A stretch of 64,000 nucleotides of DNA from Cyanophora paradoxa (lineage: Eukaryota; Glaucocystophyceae; Cyanophorales; Cyanophoraceae), in contig QPMI01000085.1 in the NCBI GenBank assembly GCA_004431415.1, positions 62,001 through 126,000 of the forward strand. Reading direction: 5' to 3'. Made by a program: the position numbers and the translations under genes. Within the stretch, counting starts at the first letter, position 1. The number at the start of each line of letters is the position of its first letter. Under the pieces are notes generated by a model, which saw only the letters and a list, made by a program, of their open reading frames with translations, had not been told where the DNA came from and made no database searches. Positions 53,319-64,000 of the stretch are shown here, piece by piece.

Positions 53319-56300
53319 ATGTCGTCGGCACTTCGTACGCGAACGTTGGCACCCGCGGCGCCCCCTGTTGCGAGGGCGGCGTGGCCGTCCCCGGTGAATT
53401 CGCGGTTGCTGCAGGACGCGCCCTTGCAGGCCGTGACCGGAAAGGACGCCACGTTCACAATTCAGCTGCGGGATGACAACTGCGCACCAGTGGCAGGTGC
53501 GACGTCGCCCGCAGCAATCGCCCGCTAGCGCTGCTCACACCGTGCGCAGGTGCTGCTGATGCGCTCCTCAAGGTTGACGTTCGCGGTCCGAGCAAACCCG
53601 CTGCGCTGACCGTGGAGACCGCGGGCGCAAGCGCCGGGGGCGATGAGGACGACACTGGAGCTTACCAGCTGCGGCTGCGCCTCCCGATGTCGGGAGCCTA
53701 CCAGCTTCACGTCAATGTTGTAACGCCGGCCGGACTTCGACCCATCGCCAGCAGTCCGGTGCGCTCTTTGATTGATTTACCTACGGCGGTTTCTCATTCC
53801 GTTTTCTCCCAGATCGAGCTGAAGGTTGGGCCCCCAGCTGCGTACGCTCCACTGTCTTTTGCGACGGGCGGAGCTACGTCTTCTGGTGTTCTGGGGCGCG
53901 AAAATCGCTTCTCCGTTCAGCTCGTCGTGAGTGTTGCATTATTTTGAGATGTTGAGCGCTCCAGACATCCTGCCGTAGGATCAACTGGGAACGCATTGGA
54001 CTAAAGGCGGAGAGAAACTCACCTCTACAATCCGAGGGCCGGATGGGCCATTTGCTCCAGAGACGACTGTTGTCGAGACGCGCCCTGGGCTCTTTGAAAT
54101 ACGCTACATGGCTGAGCAGTACGGAGGTATGGGCGGCACCACGCCAGATTTTCTAGATCTTGTTTACAGTGTGCTCACTCAAGCTTCGATGTCAGATCAC
54201 ACTCTCGCCGTGACACTTGCTGGGCGCCACATTGCTGGATCTCCTTTCAATATCTTGATTGCCAAAGGTATAGCAGTAGAATTTCTCACCGCCCGCCAAA
54301 TGTAATTTGTGCTGACGTTGTTGCGCAGATGGCGCCATCCCACGTAATTGCACCGTCGAGGGCGCTGGAATCACTGCAATGATTGCTGGCCAGAAGAGTC
54401 GCTTCCGCGTGCAGGCCCGTGACGCTGCTGGCAACGATGTTGGCAGTGCTGGATCTGGAGAATTTGAGGTTCGCTTGGAGCGCGATGGCGCTCTGATGCC
54501 GTGGAACGTGGACTGGACAAAGAGAGACAGCATTCACGAAGCAGAGGTGGTGGTACCGACGGCTGGCGCATACTTACTACACATCACCCTGGACAATCTA
54601 CCCATCTCCGGCAGTCCTTTCCCGCTACTCGTCTCGCCAGGTACGACCCGATCCTCCTTGCATACCCAATTTGCGAGTCTCGCGATCGGTTGACTCTTAG
54701 CGTCTGGCAGGAACCATATCTGCGACTCGATCAGAACTGGTCATCAGCGGTTTGGGGGCCAACGATTCCGTTGTCGCTGGCACGGAAGTTGGTTTGGCGT
54801 GCAGTGGTCGTGACGATTTCGGCAACGAATGCGGATGTGTGGGTGTCGAGTACTCGGCCAAGGGCCCAACCGGCGAAGACATGGTGCTGAGAGTCGCAGG
54901 AGACAGCGCTGTGATGCGACCCCAGTCTTCTGGCCGATACATTATCAGCGCTTCTGTGGCCGGCGTCCCCGTCGGGAGCCCGGTCACCATCCTCGTGACG
55001 TCATCTACAACGGATCCACTTCGCTGCCAGGTATGCCGCGATTGAAAGCGTTGGCGCTCGTTGGTCGCGCAGCTGCTCATTTATTTCATGTTTTTCCCCC
55101 GACAGGTGTCAGGGCACGGTCTGCAGTTCGCATCAGTCGGATCGTCTGCCTCGTTATCACTCATCGCCTTCGATGGGTACGCGTTGAATTTGCTTCAGTC
55201 TGGGAACTTGACGGTGCCTGCGCTATATACAAATGGTATCCTGTATCTTCACGCAGGTTCGGAAACCGCCGAACAAGTGGTGGTGATTGTGTGGAGGCTT
55301 TTTGGAAGCAGTGTGATGCGGTTCACAACGCTTGCGTTGTGGACCACGATGACGGCACGTACTCCATCTCGTACACGCCGCACAGCCCAGATGTCGGACA
55401 GCTTGAGATTCGCATCCGCGATATATCGATTCCCAAGTCGCCGTTCAAGATCTCCGTCCTCGCACCGACTGTCGCGAGCAAATGGTAATCTGCTTTCGTC
55501 ATGCGTGTGATAATATGAGGCTCTATACTCACAAGATTCTGTGCAGTACAATCGAGAGCGGGGTCACCTCCCTGGAAGCGGGCTCCGTTCTTAGCCTGCG
55601 GATTGCGGCCCGGGATGAGGAGGGCAGGCTCAAATCCTGCGGCGGGGAATCCGGGTCGTTTACTGTTCTCCTTGTCGGGCCGTCAGATATCCCACCCGCT
55701 CACCCAGAGGACTTGGAAGACGGTTTCTATTTCTGCTCCAAATCTCTTCGCCCCATCCTTGCCGGCCCCCACTCCGTGCACGCCCTGTACAACGGCGAAC
55801 ACATTTCCGGCTCTCCTCTGTCGCTTCAAGTCTTTGCTAGCCGACTTGATTCCAGCAGAAGTCAGGCGTGTGTCCCGCAATCCGCTGTTGCTGGCTCTAA
55901 GTTCGAAGTAACCATCGTGTGCCGTGATGCGGTGAGCACAGCTTGTGTATCGACGTGATTCTGGCATGGGTGCTTATTCCATTGTGCGTGCGTACACAGC
56001 ATGGCAACAGAACGTGGGTGGGATCTGAACTGTTGACGCTTCGTTTCCGGGGTCCGAACAGCTTTGCAGTCACTCAAGTGAGCCAGCGGACGGAGTCTGG
56101 CGTGACTTTCTTCACCGACATTCGTGCTGCGGGCGTTTACGAGGTTGATGTCTTCGCTGGGTCCACGCCTTTGCCCGGATCCCCGTATCCGCTGCTCGTT
56201 CAGGCAGGACCAACATGCCCAGAGCGTTGTGAGGTTCTTCTGGGCAACTCTACTATCGTGGCCGGTGAACAAGCTACTGGCTCCGTTCTGTTGCGCGATG

Positions 56301-59300
56301 AGTTTGGAAACGAGAAGAACTATGGCGAAGATGCTCTTCGTATCTGTCTTCTGGGGCCTGGCGGAAGGGCCTTGCAAGCCCATGTTGCGGTGAGATATTT
56401 TCCATGTTGCTTTTTGCATCGCCTCATATGCATGAAGGCCACCGAGGAGGGTTGCGTATTTTCCTGCACGCCTTCATTCTCAGGGCAGTACACTTTGTGC
56501 CTCTTCGTCAACGAGAAGCCCGTGGACGGCGGAAAGCTTGTTGTCCAGCCCGGCCCTGCTTGGCCGGATGCTTGCGAGGTGAACGTGAACTCGACTTGCA
56601 CGGTGGCAGGATCTTTGTTCGACTTCACCATCTCGACCAGCGACAGGGTGCGAAATTGTATTGCACGAGGGATGGATGCAATTGAATAATTGCATAAACG
56701 CAGCACCGCAACCGCACTTCCTCGAGTTTGGACATCATCGCCGAAGGCCCTACCGTTTGCACGGCGGATTTCGTTACGGGGGACGATGGTGCCGGCACAT
56801 TCTCTCTCCGCATTCCGCTTCCAGGGAAATATCGGCTGAGTGCTCGCATTTCTGGCGCCCACATCGTCGGGTCCCCGGTTGAGTTCGAAGCCACAAGCGC
56901 GCCAGCAGCGGGCTTGCGTCTGGCCTGCGACTCTCTCTGTTTCACAGCCGGAGAGGAGACGGTTATCGAGTTGCAGGCAGTGGACGTTGAGGGACGCAAC
57001 TTCTCTGGGGATCTCAGCTCCACGGACGATCTTGAATTGGACATCAGCGGACCAGGTCCTGCAAATGGCACCCTAATGGCGGACATTGCCGGGCGCTATC
57101 GTCTGTGCTGGCGAGCCATGATCACCGGGCATTATCAGGTGTCGATTGCCAGCAAGTCGAATCCCAGCGCTTCGCCGCTGTCCTTTTCAGTGACGGTCGT
57201 CTCTTCACCACTCGCACATGGCCCGTCTTGCGTCGTCCACGAGCCATCCCACGCTGTTGCCAGCGAGCCCGCCCTGTTCAAAATCGCGCTGCACGACAGA
57301 TACGGCAACAAGCTCGACACTGGCAGTGCGAAGGTCGAAGTGCGCCCAGCCGGCATCATCGAGCCAGCGATGTGGAAATCGTCAGCACGCGATCTGACGA
57401 ATGGTGCCCTCGGCCATCGTTTACCCCCATAACCCATCCCCGCGCCAGCTCCTTCTCACGCGCGTGGTCGGGGTTAGGGATATTCGAGATAGACATCTCC
57501 ATCGAGAGGGCCGGTCGGTGGGCTTTCATGGTATTGGTGGACGGCTGTGTTGCGGGCATTGGACTTTTCCACGTCGATGTAATCGCTGCAGCCGCATCGC
57601 CAAAGACGAGCATGCTCAAGTGCCACAGCGACCTCTTCGCTGGATCTGAGCTCGCAGCCACACTTCAAGCCTTCGACGCCTTTGGTGCTGCATTGCACTT
57701 TGCTTTCAACGCGACGGCCTTCGTAACGTCTGCGGCACAGGGAACGCAGCAACCGCCTCGGATGAGGAGCTGGAGGCCGCTCTCGTGCCCGAGTTTGAGG
57801 GGGTACCTCTACCGGCATCTTTGCAACGAATTGCACCAGGGTTTGCGCCCCGGGCCTGCCAATGAAGTTCTGCTGATCCGCACCGACAGATCGTTCTCCT
57901 TGCATTGTGCTCCAACGCTGGTAGGGAAGTACCGGGTGGTCGTGAAGCTTTGCGGAACAGCCCTTAGCGGGCCGGGGAGCGATCAGCTCGTTGAAGTCCG
58001 TCCTGGATCCGTCGCAAGCATTGCTGTTGGATTCGCTGAAAGCCAAATTGTCGCGGGAACTTACTTGTCGGCTCCAATTCACCGGCTTGATGCCTATGGG
58101 AACGGTTCGCCATGAAGAGTTACCTCGACCCCCCCGCCCCCCCGTCCGCCCCCTCCTTCCACCCTCCGCCCCCCCTCCTCCCCCCCCCCCCCCCCCCCCC
58201 CCATTCCCCTCCCGAACCCTGCAAACTACATCCTTTCACCCAGCCATCCACCCTCTTCTCCCCTCCTCCCCTCCTTTTACCCACCCTTTACCCCATCCCC
58301 TCTCCTGCCCCTTCTTTCCACTGGTCTAAAGGGGTCGATCTGATGTCTGAGCGCAGCGACATTATGGGACTCGGGGCCGCTGCAGGCGAAAATAGAGCCT
58401 TTCCACCCTGACGACACCGAGTGTTCTGTCACAACCACCGACGGCGAATCTCGTGAGTGTCTCGAATGCAGCTTTGTTCGTATTGCGCGACTGACTATTC
58501 ACGCAAGGACTCGTCGTCTGCGCCCGACGTGCTGGAGTGTATCGCATCTCCTTCTCTTCCGTCCAGCCCTTGCCGTCTTCTTCGTGAGACCCTCTTAACG
58601 GAGTCATCGTTTCGGCTCCGTGCGCTAATTCTTGTCGTACAGGGGTGACCAGATGGAGTTGCAAGTGCTTCCAGCTGCGTTGCGCAAGGCAGTTCCGATC
58701 CTACCGCCGCTGAACACACTTGTAGCTGGCACTGAATTCCGCATTCCCCTCCGCTGTGAAGACAGCGTGCGTACCAAGCCTCGCTGAGCTCCGAATCGCG
58801 TTTAGCAGGGTCTAAAATGCCCCCAGTTCGGAAACACTGTGCTCGACGTCGAGGGTCTGAGGGCCACTCTGCTTGGCCCTGTCGAGCGTGCTGATCTCGT
58901 TGTCGAGTCCAGCGACGGCGGCCTCGTCGCCTCAGGCCGCGTCACTGCTGCAGCCAGTTACCGTCTGTGCCTCCACGCGTGCGGAGAGGCGGTGGAAGTT
59001 CCCTTCGTGATCAGCCCTGGCCCTCCGCATGTCCCAGCTACCCGCATCTCGCTCGCCGCCCGCGCTCTTGTGGCTGGCGACCCCGTCTCTGCGGCTGTGG
59101 AGCTCTTCGACAAGTTCGGCAATCCCGTTCCCATCGACGCGGGAGCCGTGACGGGGGTCGCCTGCATTGGAGGGGCGGAGGTCCCCATTCGTGCCGCCGA
59201 TCGTAACTCCCGTCTCGGTATGAACAGTCTCACTCTCTCGCTTCCGTCCGTGGAGCGTGCGGGCGAGTGGAACCTTCGAGTTTCTGTGGATGGGGAGCCT

Positions 59301-62300
59301 GTCCCAGCAGATCTGGTATTCACTGTGCACCCTTGCCCAGCGCACGCTGCTTCGTCGAAGTGTTCGATCGAGCCTGCTCTCGTTTCGCGCGAGGGGACGA
59401 TCGACCTGCGTGTCACTGCCATCGACCGGTGCCCTTGCCTGCTGAGCTGTGCACCTTCCTTTGCCAACCCAGGGCTGACGCGATGGGCAGTTACGGAAAT
59501 GAAAGGCGCCAAGGAGGCGACGCCGTTGCGTTGCTTTTCGAACCCTCCGATGGCCTTTCGTCATCTGTCGTCGACAACTCGGACGGCTCGTATTCGATTA
59601 CCGTCACGGGCATGCGGGGGAGTGTTGATCTCTCCGTCTTCATCAACGACGAGCTGGTTGGGGGCGGCCCGCTGCAGCTCGACGGCGGGTCAGGCCTCGT
59701 GGCGTGGGCAGCGGCGGAGCTTCAGAGCGACTCCGAGCGCATCCCCGCCGGATCGGAGGCCCACGGCCGCCTGCTCTGCTTTGACGCCGTGAGCACTCCC
59801 ACCATCCTTCCTTCTCCCCAACGACCCAACAACCTTACCGCTTCTTTTTCGCACAGTACGGCGCCGCAATCTCGTACAGCGATCGTGTTCAAGTCGAGTG
59901 CCAACCCGAATGCCCCGTCTCCATCTCAGCGCACGGCGAATTCTCCTTCCGCCCGACTCGCGCCTGCCGCCACACCCTCCGTGCCCTCCTCGACGGAAAA
60001 CCGACGGCAGGGCCGACGGCGAGCGTGGAGGTCACGCCCGCTTCTGGAACTCCCTCGCTCTCCGCAATGCGCATTCGGCCCGCGGGCAAGGGGCGCGTAG
60101 AGGCTGGGACCTGCTGCTCCATTCTCGTCATTTCGACTGACCGGTTCGGCAACGCGCTCACCGCCGGCGGGCTTCGCCTCGGCGTCCGCGCCTCCCGGCC
60201 GGGGGCCGCCGATGCCGTGGAGTTCGACATCGCGGACATGCAGGACGGCCGGTACCGCCCCCGCGCCGCCGCGCCGCATACGCTGTCCCCGACGCGCCCC
60301 CCTCAGGTACGAGGCCACCGCGCGCCTCGAGGCCTCCGGCACGTACGGCGTCCTCTGCGAGCTGGAGGGGGCTGCCACGGCCGCCAACCTCTCCCTCGAC
60401 GTCATCGCGGGCTCCGTCGCGCGTTGCGAGTTCGCCGAAGGCGGCTCCCCTCGCGCCCGCGTCCGGGCCGGGGAGCCAGTGGAGGTCGCCCTCGTGGGCT
60501 ACGACCGGCATGGCAACGCCTGCCGGGGATTCGCCGGCCAGCTCGCCGTCAGCCTCGGCGGCCACCCGCTCGCCCCCGCAGCCGACCGCGGCGACGGCGC
60601 CGTCGCGCGCTTCGCGCTGGAGGCGGTCCCCACGGCGGGCCGCGCGCAGCTCCTCGTCGCCACCCGCCTGCAGCCCGACGCTCCGCTGCTGGAGATGCCC
60701 GTCGAAGTCGTCGCCGGCACGCCCTGCGCGCCGGCCTCCCGCCTCTCGCCCGCCGGGCCCCTCGCCGTCCAGGCGGGGCTCCCCGCCCTCGCCCGCCTCG
60801 CCCTCCGCGACCGCTTCGGGAACGCGTGCGATCCGTCCGGCGTGGAGGCGGTCGTGCGCGCCGTGGACGCCGCAGGCGAGGAGGTGCCCGTGCAGCTGGA
60901 GGCCGGCACCGGCCTCCTCCGGGCCGTCTTCGAGCGCGCGGGCCGCGGCGCCATCTCTGCGACGCTCGGGGGCGAGGCGGTCGGCGCGCCCGTCGAGCTC
61001 GACGTGCTCCCGGGGCCCGCCTCGGCCGCCAGCAGCCGCGTCGAGAGCCTGCCCGTCGAGTGGCGCGCCGGCCGCCCCGCCTCCTTCCGGCTCCTCGTCT
61101 CCGACCGCTTCGGCAACTCCTCCCCGACGGTGGCCTCGGCGGCCGTCGTCGCCGCCTGGGTCGAGTGCGGCGCGCCGTCGGGCCGCGTCGAGGCGCACGC
61201 TCTGCTCGACGGCTGCTCCCACGTGCTCACCGCCGACGTCAAGCGCGCCGGGGCCGCCCGCCTCCACGTCACCCTGGGGGGCGAGCCCGTGAGCGGCAGC
61301 CCGTTCCCGCTCCTCGTGCAGCCGGGGGGCGCCAGCTCCGTGCTGGCGCGGGTGCCGCCGCGCGTGCTCGCCGGGGCGCCGCTGCGGCTGGAGCTGCGGC
61401 CCGTCGACGAGCACATGAACGCGGCGTCGGAGGAGCTCCTCTTCTCCCTCGCCCCCGGCGCCGGCGGGCCCGTCGTCCCCGTGCCCCGCGAGGGCCCCTG
61501 CCGCCTCGTCGAGGCCGGGCGCTACCGGCTGCGGGCCCGTCGGGCGGACGGCAGCGAGGTCCCCGCGCAGGGCGCCCTCGAGTGCGAGGTCTGCGCCGGG
61601 CCTCCGGCCCTCGAGCGGGCGACGCTCACCGGCCTCCCCGCGAGCCTCTCTGCCGGCGAGGCCGCCCCCGTGGCCGCGCGCCTTTTCGACGCTCACGGCA
61701 ACGCGTGCACGGAGCTCGCCGCGGTCGCCGTCGCTGTGTCGGGGCCCAGCGGCCGGACAACCGTCGCGCTGCGGCCCGCCTCGGAGCAGGGCGCCTACGA
61801 GGGGTCGCTGGAGCTGACCGCGGCGGGGAGCTACACCGCCACCCTGACTGTCGGCGGAGCAGCCGCCTCGGCGCGGCCCCATGCCTTCCGAGTGCTCCCC
61901 GGGCCGCTTGCCGAAGTGCGGGCGACGCTGCCCGCGGCGGGGACGGCCGGGGAGCCCCTGCGCGCCGTCCTCGAGGCGCTGGACGCCCACGGCAACGCGC
62001 GGCCCGCCAGCGCCGACGCCGCCGACATCGCCGCCGCCCTCGAGCCGCAGGCCGGCGAGCCCTGCGCCGCCGCCCCGCTCGAGCCCGCCGACGGCCGCCG
62101 GGCGTGTACCTCGCCACTTTCCTCCCCACCGTCTCCTGCCCGCACCGCCTGGCCGTCCGCCGCTCCGACGGGGCGCCCCTCCTGCCCGGCGGCCCCCTCG
62201 CGGCCGCCCTCGCCGCGCGCGTGGCCCCGGGGGCGCCCTGCGGGCCCGCCTCCTCCCTCCGCGTGCTGCAGCCGGTGCCAGCGGCGGCCGGCGAGCTCCT

Positions 62301-64000
62301 CACCGCCGTCGTCTCGCTGAAGGACCGCTGCGGCAACGCCGTCGCGGCCGCCTCGGGCGCCTCCGCGGGCCTCCGCGCCTGGGCCCGCTGCGGCGGGCTG
62401 CGCGAGCCCCTCGCCCTCCGCCTCCGGCCCGACGGCTCCTTCGTGTCCGCACGCCCCCGCCGCCCTCGCTCGCGCCTGACCCCCGCGGCGGCAGGGCCTC
62501 GCTCGCCCTGCGGAAGGCGGGCCCGTGGGACGTGTGCGCCGAGCTGCCGGACGGCCCCGTCGGGAAGCCGGCGCGGCTGGAGGTCGCGGCCGGCCCTGCC
62601 CACGCCGCCCGCTCGAGCCTCGCCCTCCCCGCCGGCCCCGTCGCCGCTGGGACCCCCGTCCACGCCGTCCTCCGCCCCCGCGACGAGGTCCGCCCCGCCT
62701 CTGAGCCCCTCAACGCGCCGCCGCCCGCCCGACGAGCGCGCCGCAGTTCGGGAACGAGGGGGCGCGCCTGGCGTGCGCTGCGGCCACGCTCGAGGTGGCG
62801 GGGTGCGCCCCGGTGGCGCTCCCGTGGGGCCCCTGGAGGGGGGCGAGGCCCGCGTGGGGCCCGTCTCCTGCCTCGCGGCCGGCGAGTGCTCGCTCGTCGT
62901 CCGCCTGGGCCCGGCCCGCGCGACACCCTCCGCGCCGCCTGCTCGTCTCCCCCGGCGCCCCCGCGGCGGCCGCCGTCGAGCTGCGCGCCCTCGAGGCCGC
63001 CGCCTGCGCCCACGTCCCCTTCCGCGTCGCCCTCTTCGACGCGGTGCGTGCCTCCCCGCCCGCCCGCCGCAGCAGCTGACCCGCCGCAGTGCGGCAACGC
63101 CGTTGGCGTGCCCGCCGGCGCCAGGGTGGCGGTCGCGTGGCACGCGCTGGGCTCCGCGGCGGCTGGGACGGCGCTCGAAGCGGGTGTCGGGTCTGACGGC
63201 GCCGGCTCCTTCTCGCCCGCCCTCGCGGCCGTCTACAGCCCGCGCGTCTCCCTCGACGGGGCGCCCCTCGCCACCCGCGCGCCCCTCCTCCGCGTCCGGC
63301 CCGGACGCCCCCACGGCCCGAACTGCACCGTGCAACTGGCCGGCGGCGCGTCGCAGCTGACGGCCGGTGCCGCGGCGACGGCGCTCATCACCTGCTTCGA
63401 CGCGGCGGGCAACCGCGTCTCCTGCGGCGGCGACGACGTGGCGGTGCTCCTGCGCGCGCCCGCCGTCGGCGACATCGCTGCGCGGACGACAGACCACGGG
63501 GACGGGACGTACACGGCTTCGGGGCCCCTCACGGCGGCCGGAGAGTACGCCCTCCTTGCCTCCGTCGCTGGCGTGCCCTGCGGCCAGGAGCCGCCCCGCC
63601 TGCACGTCGCCCCGGGGCCCGCCGTCGGCCGCCACTCGCTCCTCTCCGCGCCCGGCGAGGCGGCGGCGGGCGCCGAGGCCCGCCTCGAGCTCGTCTGCCG
63701 CGACCAGTTCCTCTCCCGCTGCACCACCGGCGGCGACCGTGCGTCGCCCCCGCCCCGCCCCCCGGCCGCCGCGTGATGGCGCTTCGCGCAGGGGTCCTCG
63801 TGGAGGTGGACCCGCCGTGTCCCACGCGCCTCCTCGACCGCGCCGACGGTGCGGCCGGCGCCGCCCTCCGCCCTGCCCCGCCTGAGCGTGTGCGCACAGG
63901 CACGTACGAGATCCGCCTCGTGCCGGCGAAGGCGGGGCGACGACCGTGCGGGCCGTCGTCAACGGCAGCGCGGCGCCCGAGGCGGCGCTCGCCGTGCGGG
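53319..64000 (+). CDS. Giant tandem filamin-type Ig-repeat protein (3' end beyond window)
   Basis: At least 25 filamin/ABP280-type repeats, one per about 300-400 bp. Each ends like GAYLLHITLDNLPISGSPF or AARLHVTLGGEPVSGSPFPL and carries a turn such as ARDAAGND, GRDDFGNE, LRDEFGNE, LHDRYGNK, LFDKFGNP, STDRFGNA, RDRFGNAC, SDRFGNSS, FDAHGNAC, KDRCGNAV. Filamin repeats form elongated rods that bind partners by strand addition; animal filamins add an N-terminal actin-binding CH pair, which is absent here. The start (ATG 53319) opens MSSALRTRTLAPAAPPVARA; no signal peptide is clear, so cytosolic or secreted location is open. In eight repeats an intron splits the conserved turn. About 60.31-62.1 kb is one long intronless stretch of about seven repeats. 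GC rises sharply near 60 kb. An apparent frame slip occurs near 62.09-62.10 kb. Confidence 0.85.
58107..58388 (+). repeat. C-rich intron with a 23-base poly-C run
   Basis: An unusually long (about 280 nt) intron of the filamin-repeat gene that follows the HRLDAYGNG exon. It is dominated by CCCCTCC-type sequence with an uninterrupted C run at 58180-58202 and ends GCCGCTGCAG. Confidence 0.8.

Noticed and set aside
60256-63360. Long plus-strand ORF continuing the exon at 60025 for over 1,000 codons
   Set aside because: Only its first ~75 codons (to about 60255), and a later stretch near 62.1-62.45 kb, are real coding; the rest is Arg-rich and out of frame with the filamin repeats.
61626-63962. 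778-codon minus-strand ORF
   Set aside because: Antisense shadow of the GC-rich filamin repeats.

Overview
This window is nuclear DNA of an intron-rich, GC-rich unicellular eukaryote, probably an alga. The supporting evidence is short (about 28-170 nt, mostly 43-80 nt) GT-AG introns in nearly every gene, eukaryote-only genes (DAD1, a SAP30BP-type splicing/corepressor factor, the ESCRT-III cofactor VTA1, a Ulp1/SENP SUMO protease), an organellar uL4 ribosomal protein, a PPR protein, and plant-type versions of an ABHD4/5-like hydrolase and a 2-oxoadipate dioxygenase. I cannot name the lineage. Haptophyte-, cryptophyte- or stramenopile-like algae are plausible on composition and gene content only.

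Layout. 1-2.6 kb: upstream region and a SUMO protease (+). 2.65-3.8 kb: a palindromic element, the 3' end of a Fanzor (eukaryotic TnpB-like) nuclease gene (-), and two abutting minisatellites. 4.0-26.4 kb: one giant gene (+) for a polycystin-1-like receptor (signal peptide, glycosyltransferase-fold region, cadherin-like and filamin-like repeats, REJ, GAIN/GPS, TM1-TM5, IQ motifs) that stops before the channel half. 26.4-27.5 kb: AT-richer, palindrome-filled spacer. 27.5-33.2 kb: compact housekeeping genes in divergent pairs: carbonyl reductase (-)/VTA1 (+), DAD1 (-)/LOG-family (+), and a hypothetical (-). 33.8-38.5 kb: a very GC-rich PPR gene (+). 38.5-41.6 kb: a non-autonomous LTR retroelement with two identical 349-bp LTRs. 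41.8-44.7 kb: mitochondrial uL4 (+) and a GNAT acetyltransferase (+). 44.7-48.8 kb: SAP30BP (-) and 2-oxoadipate dioxygenase (-). 49.2-50.7 kb: ABHD hydrolase (+). 51.4-52.8 kb: a hypothetical membrane-anchored protein (-). 53.3-64 kb: a second giant gene (+), a tandem array of at least 25 filamin-type Ig repeats running off the right edge.

Functional threads. There is no operon logic. Many neighbours are head-to-head with roughly 200-600 bp between start codons, so shared bidirectional promoters are likely. The two giant genes share the filamin-type repeat fold and look like cell-surface or matrix proteins. The others serve SUMO cycling, ESCRT/MVB trafficking, ER N-glycosylation, lysine catabolism, lipid turnover and organelle gene expression.

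Two features stand out at larger scale. Base composition jumps inside genes: the polycystin-like and filamin-repeat genes switch part-way from moderate to extreme GC. In the extreme-GC parts the introns are built of CCCCG/GGGGC tracts that can fold on themselves. Exon boundaries below come from reading frame, phase and splice sites by eye. The coordinates of the multi-exon genes span introns.
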